A stretch of 64,000 nt of DNA from Astropecten irregularis. Its lineage: Eukaryota; Echinodermata; Asteroidea; Paxillosida; Astropectinidae. Positions within the stretch are counted from its first letter, which is position 1, and each line of letters starts with the position of its first letter. The notes under the pieces are model-generated. The model worked only from the letters and a program-made list of their open reading frames with translations, was not told the origin of the DNA and searched no databases. A program made the translations under genes and the position numbers. Below, piece by piece: positions 1 through 26,800 of the stretch. The stretch is taken from positions 22,582,983-22,646,982 of the forward strand of contig OZ020245.1 in NCBI GenBank assembly GCA_963971285.1. The letters run 5' to 3'.

Positions 1-14792
<14,792 letters not shown>

Positions 14793-15071
14793 CGTAACTA
14801 ACACACGTTACTTGCACTTGCAGTAGTTGGGATGTGCTTCCGTCAATCAATCAATGCACAGGTCTACGTACATAGTACATAGCAAGTGGGAACAAAAACA
14901 CTACCGGGTTCGACGGCTAGGTCAGATCAGACCATGCTAGCTCATCGCTCCACCCTCATCATGTTCCAACTTCACCCAATGATGGGAAAACAGATAGAAA
15001 TAGTTAATATTCTGTATTCAATACAACATACATACAGTACATGAACTTGGTAGGCCTACCTCCGGAAGCCA

Positions 15072-15098
15072 GCGTGCAGCACGTTGTCCGAGTCACGT
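15072..15098. promoter_or_regulatory. Possible hypoxia-response element cluster upstream of EGLN1
   Basis: Three RCGTG cores lie within 27 bp: GCGTG at 15072-15076 on the plus strand, and ACGTG read on the minus strand at 15080-15084 and 15094-15098. They lie about 280-305 bp upstream of the EGLN1 start codon. RCGTG is the HIF core and vertebrate EGLN genes are HIF targets. The 5-mer is common, so this is inference. Confidence 0.25.
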
Positions 15099-15981
15099 AG
15101 GCAATGTTTAGATGTAGTTATGTTTTTATTTCTTACCCACGAGAAATTAGGCTTGATTCGAGGATGCATGTAGTCCGTTTACACAGGCTTGAATACTTTT
15201 AGTGAGGCCTCTGTCAAATTAAATCAACCACATCGGACTCACATAGAGTCAGCTTTCTGAAAGGTGAAGGTTGGTCTTTATTACAAATGCATGGTAATCT
15301 CAAATGCTTTGAAACAATTGACGTCATGGCATAATGTGAAATACATACAGCCCACATACACAAAAACCTGCATTGAAAAATAAATAAAGCCTCGAATCAA
15401 GATTATGAGGTAGTTGGCCGCTGAAACGTGTGGTACGAGCATACGTGGGATTTGTAAAGATCATATCAACCTTGGTTATAATTATAGCATTTATCACAAT
15501 ATTGCTGTGTGGTTTTGAACTTAAAAGTAGGTCAGCCAGGAAAGTTCGTGGATTGCAAAAGTAACAGAACCCGAGAACCATAAACCAGGGTCCCAAGTTT
15601 CGCCCAGGGTTCCCAGGTAGCATTGACGTCACACTTACGTTAATCTCATCGAAAAAAAGTCTAGCTGTCATCATTTGGGAAGTCACGGGTGAAGGGAGTG
15701 ACAAATCTTTAATCATTTTGGTAGCCTGGCCCATGACCACAAAAGTCGCATTCCGCACAAAAGGATTGAAGTATGCGATTAATAAAACTGTCAACTGCTA
15801 CCGTTAACGGGAAATTTGGAACATTAATTAATAATTATTAAGTAAATAAATGCTTAATGGGAATTCATTTTGTGAAATTGAGCTTGCCAAATTTATAATG
15901 AGAATATTCTTCATGAATATTAAATGACTTTGGTCGGGAAATAGATAGTATGCAAATTAGGCTTAGGAATATTCTTCCGAA

Positions 15982-16203
15982 TTAAAGGTCAGTACATGAT
16001 TAGTAACAGTCATGTACCTAAACAGAAATGTTCACATATTTACGTATAACTTTCAGGGTATGAAGATGGTGCATGCTGGGAGAAACATACCCTTAAGATA
16101 TTTCCGGCTGAAATGGTTGACAATCCAGGAATTAGTCAAACAAAGATTTTTAGACAAAGTGTGAGTGCTGTTCTTTTACCTTTATGCATGATAATACCTT
16201 TAA
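15982..16203 (-). mobile_element. Family A variant MITE, short
   Basis: 222 bp, with the GTACATGATTAG-type ends also seen at 3853. The half containing the central palindrome is mostly deleted. Confidence 0.7.
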
Positions 16204-16235
16204 TTGTCACACCGTGGAGGAATATTCCTCCATGG

Positions 16236-16558
16236 CAGGCGCGGTTCTACGGGGGGGCTAGGGAGGGGGGAGGCTGTAGCCCCCCCCCCCCCCCCAAAAA
16301 AAAAAATTTGTCTAGCCCCCCCACAAAAATGCAAGTGAACAAAAATTCTTGAAAATACTGGATTTTTTCAGTTATTAAGCGCCAATTACATAAAAAAACG
16401 CGTTGTGTGGCCTATAATGTGCATGTTTTTCGACCCCTAATAAGACATAGCGGAAGCGAGTGTTAGAAGAACCCAAAATATTAGGTCTTCTAGCCCCCCC
16501 CCCAAAAAAAAATGGCTCTTCTAGCCCCCCCAAAATTGTGGCTCTAGAACCGCGCCTG
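16236..16558. mobile_element. Family E hAT-like MITE with 8 bp TSD
   Basis: TIRs CAGGCGCGGTTCTA and TAGAACCGCGCCTG. Direct repeat CTCCATGG at 16228-16235 and 16559-16566 is an 8 bp target duplication, typical of the hAT superfamily. C-runs and G-runs adjoin both TIRs. Confidence 0.88.
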
Positions 16559-16769
16559 CTCCATGGTAATATAATTACAGAAATTTGCATAAATAGCATA
16601 AAGCGCTTAATAAAGTGTTTTCCAAGTGTTGAAAGAGAAAAAGAGGAACTAGCTGAGATACATTAGGACAGGCTGAAGATGTGTATCAAGACTCAGGAGT
16701 GTTTTGGAATGAGGTTTGTTAGGACCCATGGAGTTATTAAACATCAGCCCCTATGATCAGAGGTAAACA

Positions 16770-17087
16770 GTAATTATCCGAGCATACGGTTTTGAATGGC
16801 GCCCTCTATTGATTAAAACAAGAAACTGCGGTGGTGTTTATCGTTCTAAAAAGTTCACTACAACTCCGGCTTGGTGCGTGGTGCGCGATTTATTCCTGAA
16901 AGAAACACGGAATTAGAAGAATATTCGGCATGGACAACATCTCCCGGATTTCCCCACAGGTCTTTTGCTCATGTTTAGCTCAGTTCCAGCTTCCCATATT
17001 TCAATAAAACATGATTGGCGGTGTACAACCGCAGTTTCTTGTTTTAATCAAAAGAGGGCGCCATTCAAAACCGTGTGCTCGAATTAC
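16770..17087. mobile_element. Foldback element with about 60 bp arms
   Basis: The left arm 16770-16835 and right arm 17025-17087 are near-perfect inverted repeats including GGTTTTGAATGGCGCCCTCT and GATTAAAACAAGAAACTGCG. Confidence 0.82.
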
Positions 17088-17324
17088 TTTTTACAGGTAA
17101 TAATTATGTCTTGTTCTAAAAAAAAACCTGCCGATGGCGCCCTCTTGCGTCACAGACATCGAATATGCCAGTTCAACTCTAAGGAAGCCAATGATATTGG
17201 ATACTGAAAATGACTAAATGAACTAATGACTAATATATCTTTGCATTGATAAATAACTAAGGATTCAAATCACAATGATTATGTGAATAGATTTACAATA
17301 ACTTCAACAGTACAGCTTTGTGCC

Positions 17325-17390
17325 CCCTAAGAGTGCCGCCCGGGGCACGTGCCCCCTAGATGTGCTGGGGCCATGGCTCATTGGAAAAAG
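17325..17390. mobile_element. Family F-like fragment
   Basis: GTGCCGCCCGGGGCACGTGC and CCCCCTAGATGTGC match the inner part of the element at 21003. Confidence 0.5.
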
Positions 17391-17467
17391 AGACAGAAAT
17401 ATATATGATTTCTAATTTTTTTCAAAGGCTGAAAAGTGGGTATTTCATGTAGTCAGACCATTGATGA

Positions 17468-17529
17468 CGGGGATAACTTAATAAATCTTTGTGGGTTCGA
17501 GGATAACTTAATAAATCTTTGTGGGTTCG
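17468..17529 (+). repeat. 31 bp tandem direct duplication
   Basis: GATAACTTAATAAATCTTTG followed by TGGGTTCG occurs twice in direct succession. Confidence 0.9.
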
Positions 17530-17830
17530 GATCCAGCCATGGGCTAGTGGTGCTTGCGTCCTTGGGCAAGACGCTTTGTCACATATTGCTCCTCTTCACC
17601 CAGGTGTAAATGGGTACCTGCGAGGGTAGAGATGGCTTTGTGGTTTGATTAGCCTCTCTCTGTGCGCCCTATGGTTGCCGGGGCTGTATGCTCCACAGGG
17701 AGTTGAGTTTCAGGAATGTAAATTATGGCCCGATGACCAGGGATAGTAATAATGTACAGCACTTTGATCTTCTTGGAAAGGCGCTTTATAAATGCCCATT
17801 GTTATTATTATTTATTATTATTATTAAAAA
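17530..17830 (+). mobile_element. SINE or LINE-tail repeat ending in (ATT)n
   Basis: CTTGGGCAAGACGCTTTGTC, TGCTCCTCTTCACCCAGG and AGGCGCTTTATAAATGCCC, then an ATT-repeat tail. This layout is common in invertebrate L2/CR1-dependent SINEs; the class is inferred. Confidence 0.6.
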
Positions 17831-18124
17831 TCTGTAATAAGGAGCACTAAAAAAAACACCAGAAAATAATTATTATAATACAATGTAACAATAAAAAACC
17901 CATAAACCAATCAAACATTCTGTAACAGTCATCAGCCAAGCAGTAAAAAACAAGACATCTCACTTTAGATATACATTTTGTAGATTAGTATTTTATTGTT
18001 CAATAATGATTTTAACTTTCAACAAAAGTTTTCATTAACAAAAACCAAACAAACCAACTTCTCTTAAAAAAAAATCTAACATTTACGGAAAAAAACACAG
18101 ATGTTTGATTAAAATTGGAGGGGT

Positions 18125-18477
18125 TTAAAGGTAATATCATACTTTGGTAGCATAATTATATATCCAAACAGAAATCTTCACAGATTTACCTATAACTTAC
18201 AGGGTATAAAGGTGGTAATGGTAGAAACATACCGTAATTTTTTTTTCTGCCTGAAATGCTATATTTATCCAGAAAACCAATTTTGATCTCAGGAAGATCA
18301 AAATTCCTGTGAAAAGATTTTAAAATACTGTGGCCGTTTTACACTGTTTTCTCAAAAGGTGGGCATCATATATGGGACTGCAATTTTCACAGATAATTGT
18401 TACTGTATCTTTCTAGATATTTTTGCAAATGAATCTTCATTTCTTTGACAAAAACCAAAGTATGAAATTACTTTTAA
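18125..18477 (-). mobile_element. Family A MITE, full length
   Basis: TTAA ends. The central palindrome is replaced by GATCTCAGGAAGATC. Confidence 0.8.
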
Positions 18478-19227
18478 AGAAAGGCCTAACTGGATAAACA
18501 CTGCATCTGAGAAGAAAACAAGTCATATAAAATATACACATTTCAATTTGCCTACATTTATATAATATATTAAATCTTCATTTTTTTAAAGCATAATTTG
18601 TTTTTTAACATTGCTATATTTCTCGAATGTTTCTTTCAATTAATGTTCATAATCGCATCAGTTATATCACACAATTCATGTAAAGTCCTCCCAAAATAAA
18701 CATACATTAAGAATTTGTTTAAAGAGATTTTTTTTTCGTACACTGGAATATTTCCTCCTTTTTTTTTCTGTTTTTATTTTTTTAAAATAAGTTTATTAGT
18801 GCGCTCATAATTTGATGCCTACCAACTTCACGTTTTACCGTCAAACAGAACATTTTTACCCATCAACACAGCAGCATAAAAATGCAGGTCTACAGGAAAT
18901 GTTACAGAGCAAATTGGTTGTCACACAAAAAAATAGAGTGATGGATTAAATTCATACAATCTCTGCAAAACAATTTTAATAATATTGCCTCTTAATTAAT
19001 TTAGTTTTAATGAGTGATTGTTTTATGACATTTACAAGGTGCAAGCTCAATAAACGATGTGCATTATCAGGGGCTTATTTTTGTTTAACCATAATTCTAA
19101 CGTTTATTGCAAGTACCATATTTTACTTTCAAAACTACAGTTTTAGGTAACTTATCACCCGTTGATAATTGACATTCTTCATGACAACTACTAAAGCAAG
19201 GCTGGGTAGTCATGTTTTCTTTTCAAC

Positions 19228-19290
19228 TTAAAGGAACTATCATACTTTGGTACAGCATACCAAAACAGAAATCTTCACAGATAAAGTAAT
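19228..19290 (-). mobile_element. Family A MITE fragment
   Basis: Only the left terminal about 60 bp is present (TTAAAGGAACTATCATACTT, then ACCAAAACAGAAATCTTCAC). Confidence 0.65.
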
Positions 19291-20224
19291 ACTATGCTTC
19301 AGAATGCACACATACAAGGGCACATGCGTACACATGCAATGGTTGAAATTGCATGTGCAATTTGTGCATGCATATTGCCATCCTATAGGATGGAAAAAAG
19401 GAACAAGACATTGCATAGCAGACTAGTGAATAAGGCCAATTATAAAGTACCAATGTGAATACACATGGACCAACCTACACGCTAGCTACTTCATTCATCT
19501 GCACTGCATTTCTCTTCAACAGAACAGCACGCTTCAGTATTCTGTTCATTCAAAGTTGACGTAAGAAAGGTTACGACTAACAAGATCTACACAAAAAGGG
19601 TAATTCTACATAAAAATACAAAAATAATTGGCTGGCTCATTGATTGAAGTATTAACTACAAGTCAATAATAATGATCTACAGGAAGGAGCCATCACAAGA
19701 ATGGAAAGCTCCAGAGTTAAGACTGCTAAGACTTGATTCCACAAAAGGCTAGGATTCATTTCTTAATGCATTTAAATTTTCACTGCTTAATAAGCAAAGT
19801 GCGATATCACAAAATCAGATACTAAGGCTGACTCGTCTTAAACATAAATTGGACAGTTTGCTGACCAACCAAGCTCTAAACTATTACATGTATTTTGGAC
19901 ATCTAGGGTTCAGATCCCTAATAAGCTCAACTGTCTCAACATATCACCTTAAAAATCATAAAAACTGCTGTCCACAACATTCTTCTCTTTGATTGAAGGT
20001 TAGCTGAACGGAATATTGCCTCAAGATAGGCTGGAATATCAAAGGAAATCTCTGAAATAAATTTTAGAGGGCATTATTTTATCAAACTGGAATATATGCT
20101 TTAAGACATTCATGTATAAACTCAAATGTCTTTGGAAATCATTTACCCGTTTTCTTTTTATATTCTTCCAGGACTTATTCCAAAGGCTTCTCTCATATTT
20201 TACAATAGAGGGATCCAAAAATGT

Positions 20225-20350
20225 CAATTTAGATTTTGAAAATGAGGCTGTCTGTGTCTGCTTCTGAAATACAAAACACAATGTACGCCGGTGTGTAGTA
20301 CATACACAATGAACTTTCACCATCTGCTCAAGTGAAGCAGGCCAACTCAA
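20225..20350 (+). repeat. Dispersed repeat (GAGGCTGTCTGTGTC type)
   Basis: Matches the opening of the ATG2 intron units: ATGAGGCTGTCTGTGTCTGC, then GGTGTGTAGTACATACACAA. Confidence 0.65.
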
Positions 20351-21002
20351 ACGCACGCCAACCTGTACCAGAGTTGAGAGTGTGATGTTCGTACGATGCA
20401 TGCAGGCCATACTGTGTCGTTTGGCCGTGGCAGCCAAAGTTCAGAACAGAGAGCCTCGGTTTTGGTGCGGATATGCGCTGACTCCACTAATGTGAAATCC
20501 CACTATTGTACCAGCATTGAAATTCTGTACTCTGCCATCTTTGCAGTGGCAGATATGCAATATGTCAAAGAACTGACATCACACACTTGTACTGTACAAA
20601 TAGAGATGGGCGGAGACGTTTGTACATGGATGACGGATATCCATGATGGCTAAAAGAAAGACTATTAAAACAGATGTAAATATAGATATCAATACTCAGT
20701 TTACATTCTCTTTACAAATTATCAATCCCAGCAGCGCATTATTTAGTCTATTTTACCCATAAGTTATGGAAATAATTTAAATAAATTAAAGTAAACTGTT
20801 AAGTGAAATTACGCCTGGAATAATGGCATCCTGTGGAATGAGGTTACACTTAAAAGTGTTAGGAATAGCCATGTTGCTGAATAATGCGACTTAACAGTGT
20901 GAAATGATCCCAAGCTTTCCTTTAATGATTCTCATTGATTTACTGCCTACTATAAAATATATCTTGGTCCTTATGCACTAAAAGGTAATCCTATGACGGT
21001 TC

Positions 21003-21257
21003 CAGCGGTGTATCTAGGGAAAACTGCGCCAGGGCAATGGCTAAAATTGCGCCCCTAATCCCAACTTCTGGTTCCAGTGAAAACAAAATCAAATCAAACA
21101 ATTTGAAATTGAATCTTGCTTTGTTTGTTCATTGGATTAGATTTCCAATAACTTCAACAATGCTGCTACTTTTTTTGGTATTTGCGTTAATTGCGCCCCT
21201 AAAAAAAAGCCGCCCGGGGCACGCGCCCGCCCTTGCCCCCTCCTAGATATGCCACTA
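21003..21257. mobile_element. Family F hAT-like MITE
   Basis: CAGCGGTGTATCTAGGG to CCTAGATATGCCACTA, with flanks GACGGTTC and GACGGTCC (one mismatch over 8). Confidence 0.78.
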
Positions 21258-21500
21258 GACGGTCCCACACACTTGGTCATTGTTTAATAAGTTGGTAATA
21301 ATCTCTTTGGTTGAAAAATAATCATGAAAATTCTATTATTTGCATGGATAAATCTGAATGTTGACATGTGGTCAGATATTTACACTAAGACCATTACAAA
21401 GACCCGTGTCCATAACATTCATATTATGTTATAATCTTAAAAATCAAAATAGATCATTGTCACACACACAGAGCACTGCATTTTACATTTACTTTAATTA

Positions 21501-21746
21501 TAGGGCGTTTTCGAAACGGAGGCTTAGGCTCAGGCTCAGGCTCCAGCTCTGACATCCATATGCTGAAACTATAGGTTGTGGTTTTTCATTGAAGCTGAAG
21601 CTGTTTTTCTTTTCATACTGGAGAATCTTCTTCAGAACCGCAGCCAAAATCCTCTATTTTGATAGCCGTTATTTTTGAATGGATTCACGAGATGGAGCCG
21701 GAGCCTGAAACGGAGCACTGAGCCTCTGTTTCGCAAACGCCCCTAG
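21501..21746. mobile_element. Family D foldback MITE
   Basis: Second copy: TAGGGCGTTTTCGAAACGGA on the left and TTTCGCAAACGCCCCTA on the right. Confidence 0.8.
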
Positions 21747-22492
21747 ACTTATCTTTAAAGCCTGTTTTTCGGTGAGAGTGTGTTTTGGTGTGACCCCATT
21801 ACTGGGACGATGCAAAGCCAGTGCCAAATGATGTGCTCCTATCAGTACTAAAAGAATTGCGCTGAAACCTTGGAGGGTTCTATATAATTAGATACAGATG
21901 CACTTGGATGACATTTGCCCAGTAATGGCAGCCATAAGTAGTCACAGGCTCAGTGTATTAGTTTGTATAGCTTTATAATGTTTAAGAATTCAGGTAATGT
22001 TAACATGCACCATTTGTACTGAAGATCAAATCTTCTGCACTAAGCCATATGAAGGACCGTTACATTTCCACCAGCACGTAGAAGATGCTCGTCCATGGAC
22101 CACTTCGTGGATATACCGGATGTGCATACATGTACATTGGAAATGTTTAACATGACTTCCAAATTGCGCTAACATGGGGTTGCTATTCAAATTGTACAGG
22201 CTCAGCACGTTACATTTACTTGATTTATTATCATAATTATATCATTTATTAAATCATTCACTCTCAAGGCCAACATTAAATAAATACTCTGCAAGTAATG
22301 ACTGACGGTGGTATCATCAAAACAAAAAATAGTTTGTGTCACATCTGAACGAATCCCAACTAATGTGGTTGCTGCCTACACAGTTCTATACCTGAGTCAC
22401 ATTGTACCACTATCTGTATGTGTAGACATTTTCAGAGGTGTGATTTTGTATTATGACAGAGTCAAGATTTGCAGGCTTTATCCTGGGGTGCG

Positions 22493-22758
22493 TTCCACTC
22501 CAGCTAACTACGCGCACGCCACCGTTATCAAACCGGAACGTGCTGTTCGCCAAACACAGACACAACATTCACCTAACATAGCTAACGGTGTAGAGGAGGT
22601 GTTTGCTGAAGTTGGCTTACTACACTGAATGAAAGATTGAAGCAATACGCAACACATGATCGCCATTTGTTGCGTGTGCGTTCCACTTCAAAATCCAAAC
22701 GTAATGCAAACGGCGCGAACATGTTTGTGTATGTTCGCGCAAGCGGAACGCACCCCTG
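22493..22758. mobile_element. TIR element (GGGGTGCGTTCC)
   Basis: CTGGGGTGCGTTCCACTC on the left and GGAACGCACCCCTG on the right; internal GTGCGTTCCACTTC repeats the left end. Confidence 0.7.
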
Positions 22759-23731
22759 CCAGCGTTACTTTCAGACAACTCACGGCCCATTTCACCAAAC
22801 GATGAGCACTTTGTGTCATATTAAGGACTTATTTAACACAAATTAACAATGCAGCTGCTTAATTAATCTTAAAATCGGTTTTGCGAAAAAAACGTCTCTT
22901 CTGCAGAATTTAGATAATTTCATTGTCTTGGATGAGAGCCAAGAATGACATTTACCGGTAAACAGCTGTTTAGAACTTGGCCCATCATTTTATCTGCCTT
23001 TGTACGGCAACTCTTAAAATGTGTCCTGAGTGAAAAAAAAAAATCCTTACTTCAAATCACAAAGTTTTAGCGTCTCTCTTCAATCAACCCTAATTAGTTG
23101 TGCTATAACAGGCTCCACGAAGATCTTTAGTTACTTGTGAAAAATGTCACCTTCCGTAAACCAAACTGAAAATTTACTTATTTTAAAATGACTGCCCAAA
23201 GCAATGTCATAATGTTTCGTAGACTAACACACTAAGAATCTTCTGTGAAATCATCATGACTGAAAATGTTGTGCAGCATAAAATGTGGCACAGTGAACCT
23301 AAGCAATGACAATATTATGAACTTTCAAAGTGAAAGTGAATTATTGGACCTATTTTTCTCTCTGAGTGGGTCACATCAACAGACGAAGCATGCACAAAGC
23401 GGATCCTTAACAGTAAATGTTTATGGAATCCTCCTCTAACTAATGATGCATAAACCGCTACTAATTCCTTTATGGAGCTGTTAAGCACAAAAAACAACAA
23501 ATTTGCTTAGCACAAGAAGTCTGGCTTGCATGAAAAAACTGGTTACCAGTCCACACGATGTGTGTGGTTTGTGGACTAGCAGACTAAGCAGTCTATTTTC
23601 TTCTCTCTTAGAGAGAATATTCTGGATGGTAACCAGTTTTAGGGCAAGCAAGACTTTTTCAAGCTGAGCAAATCTTTGTGCTGATTTTGGGTCAATCTTT
23701 CCCCTCTGATTGGTCTGGTTGCTCCTGTCTC

Positions 23732-23893
23732 TTACCAGCTCATCTCCTTTTTCTTCTCAGTGTACCTGGGGCTGTTCTTTGAGTAGAATTGAGAGTACCA
23801 GCGACGGTGCTTGGCTATCAGGGAATCCTCCTTGACCAGGACAGGCTTGGACAGGTATGTCTTGTGATTCCATACCATCATGTCTCGTTCCAC
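23732..23893 (-). CDS. nvd: nvd exon 7 (C-terminus)
   Basis: 162 bp including the TAA stop. It encodes [19 protein letters not shown] and the basic tail ending KKKEMSW. The acceptor is GTCTGCAG (AG at 23895-23894). A family C MITE (23962-24252) lies 68 bp before the acceptor. Confidence 0.93.
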   Translation of the reverse strand: MERDMMVWNHKTYLSKPVLVKEDSLIAKHRRWYSQFYSKNSPRYTEKKKEMSW

Positions 23894-26800
23894 CTGCAGA
23901 CAAGAAAAAAAAAACAACTCAAAACTGAAACACACACGCATTTTATCTTCCACAGATTGACCCTGGGCTCAATTTTATGGAATCCGTTACCGTAAGCAAA
24001 AATTCTTTGCTTACGGTAGCAGATTTTTTTGGGTTACGGTTAGCGTATTTCACGGGGAGAGTTTTCTCTTTAGTAAAGACTTTCTGCAGAATGAATATAA
24101 CAGTGCGTAAGCAGGAAAAAATCAAGGTTAGCCTAGAAATTCTTCGCCAACCGGAAGTCTTGCTTTTGGATTCCATGAAATAAATTACACATATAGCAGT
24201 ACCCGTAAGCACAAAAATAGGCCGTAACAGATTCCATGAAATTGGGCCCAGGCTATTTGCAGTCACACTAAGAAATAAGACAGCTTACAGTAGGTTCTGA
24301 CCGACCTGTGACTAGCAATCCAAGTCCAACAGTCAAATTTTCATGCTGTAAAAGATCGCCAAACCATCGCGAGGGGTTCAGAAGCGTTCTTGCAAATGTT
24401 TCCCGCATTTGATTATTTGATTATGAAATAGAATGTCGCAATTTTTCCTCCTGTGTGGACATGCCAGAAGATAATCGTGATTCAAATTGTGCTTTTCCAG
24501 CGTGTGTGAATGGGCATATAGTGTTACAGAGCAGATGCTTCCTGGGGTTGATTTCACCAAACTCGTCGTAACTTACAATCAATCGTAGGATTTATGATGC
24601 ATTACAGCCCTACGTAGGATAAGATGGGTTATCCTTCGTAACTCAAGTTACGATCGATCATAGGGCTTTGTGAAATCAACCCCAAGAATGACAAATACAC
24701 AAGAAAGAAAAGAAACCTGTAAGCATTCCGAGAAGAGAATCATCTTGGCCATGAATCGGGGAAAGGTACGGCTCCAGCAGCAATGGGTCAGCCTCTGCTT
24801 GAGGGGTTCGATGGGCGTGATGGTGTGGACCAAGAGGGCATCGCCAAACAGCCAGTGATGGATGACCAGATGGACGAGGCCTGGACCAACCTAGGATGCA
24901 GACAATTGAGAGGTGAAGAGAGAGATTTGTGCATTAGGAAACAGACGTCTGCTCAAATAATCTGAAAACAAGAAATCTTAGGGAGGCAGCAGTTTAACCC
25001 TGACCCTCTGTGCCTACCACACAAGACAAGAGCTGCTTACCACGCATTAACACAGGGGTGCAGACCAGTAAATAGGTCCAAATCAGTCCGTGGAGCTCAT
25101 TTATAATTTGTATACCCTCAAAATCTTTTTTATAAAATCATTTGCTGGGCCCTACATGGGAAGCCTTGTAAGGAAAATGGATGGAACCCGGTCACCAGAG
25201 TTTGGACTTTCAACTTTGAGCTGTTTGGATGAAATCAGGCCCTAAACTCGCTCTCCTTTGGCCTGTAGGAGAGGGGTACATTTTTTTAGTCACCAGTCAA
25301 CATGGACGTTTTCAGGGTTTTTTCCTTTGGATGGATTTTTCTCAAAAAGTCATTGCTTACCCTATAGAAAATGAAAGAAAAATGAAAAATAAAGTTTTCA
25401 GCTCCATTTTGGTGTATAGCTTGAGTGTCTCAGAAACTTCTGAGTATTTTTAATAAGTTTTTTATATTGGCCATTAAGCATGGGAGCCTATGGGAAATTA
25501 TTTACTGGTCTGCACCCACAGTCTCCACTGTGGGACTGGATCTGAAACCACACATAACCAAGAAAAACTGCATGAGTTGCTTTTATTAGGACAGGATGGG
25601 GAGGAGGATGACTAATGATCTCATCGTATATTAAGATTTCCATGAATACCAGATTACCACATACAATCAGTCACATTGAAATTCTCAGAAGCCATTGTCA
25701 CTAGAGGGCGCTATAACACTATAACATAACACTGCAGATGAGTATCTGCAAGGAATAGGGAGCTTTAGATTTTCCCGTTGACTACGTCGACTGATGCGTG
25801 ATTGCATCATGCCAAGTCTTTGCGCATGCGTCAAGTCGTCACCAGTAGCGTCGCCAAGGGGGGGCCAGGGGGGGCACGTGCCCCCCCTGGAAAACCTCGT
25901 GCCCCCCCGCGTGCCCCCCCATTTGAGATTTGGGTAGGTGAAAAAAAATATAATATATATTATTCTAGTGCCCCCCAAACAATTGCAAGTGCCCCCCTTG
26001 TGCCCCCCCAGACTCAAAAGTCTGGTGACGCCACTGGTCGTCACCAACGTTGTCTGAGTGAGTCGAGGACTCACAAAGTTTGGTTTTGACGTTCAGCACG
26101 ACGTTGTGGTGGACGTGAACAAGGTCCACGTCCACACCATTCTAAAGCTCCGTATATCAACACACCGCCACCATGGTGTATTGTGGTATTCAGGATGCCA
26201 CACCGTCCCACAGGAAGAACAATGTGTGAAATACACTGTGGTATGGAGGTGGGTTTAGGGTTGATAATAAGCTGCTTGGAGTTAGGAAGGCCTGACGTTT
26301 CGATCCTAGCAGGATCTTCACAGAAGGCAAAATAATAAGCAATTGAACTGGTGTGATTTTGGAGGAGTAAGCCTACATGAAATTATAAATAGTGCTTAAC
26401 TCCATGTAAACTGACCTTAAAGACTGATCTTTTCCAACATTCGAGTGTTGGATTCTCAAATTACTTGGTTCTACTTGTTTTGTGCACCAAGGTTTGATGT
26501 TTTGGACACCCTATTTCACATGGCAATTTACATGGCAAAGTCTTGGAAAATGGAACGTTGAGACACCCCTGAGCCTAGCACTTCACAGAGGTTCCAGAGA
26601 TGCCTTGCCATTGCCCTGGTTGTGGCCCTGCTGCCCACTGAAATGAAATCTTAATTTTACCCCAGATGGAAGTGTCCCCTTTCAATTGTAAAATGGCCTC
26701 ACTACCTCAAGAACCAATTCCTATACCCATGAAGGTTAAGTCAGACACACCATTTGTCAACACTGTTTGCAACAGATGCCGTGCTTGATGTATTTTTCTG

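Larger units (their letters stand above)
14793..23731. other. Intergenic region between EGLN1 and nvd
   Basis: No coding exon was recognised on either strand. It holds family A copies (15982, 18125, 19228), a family E hAT-like element (16236-16558), a 60 bp-arm foldback (16770-17087), a SINE/LINE-tail repeat (17530-17830), a family F element (21003-21257), a family D element (21501-21746) and a GGGGTGCG foldback (22493-22758). The stretch 18480-20020 is AT-rich and I see nothing definable in it. The 3' end of nvd and the promoter of EGLN1 must lie here. Confidence 0.6.

Noticed and set aside
15324..15794. 156-codon minus-strand ORF upstream of EGLN1
   Set aside because: No domain, no conserved motif and no plausible start context; probably random.
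20039..20437. 132-codon minus-strand ORF
   Set aside because: It overlaps a dispersed repeat (20225-20350) also found in an ATG2 intron and has no domain.
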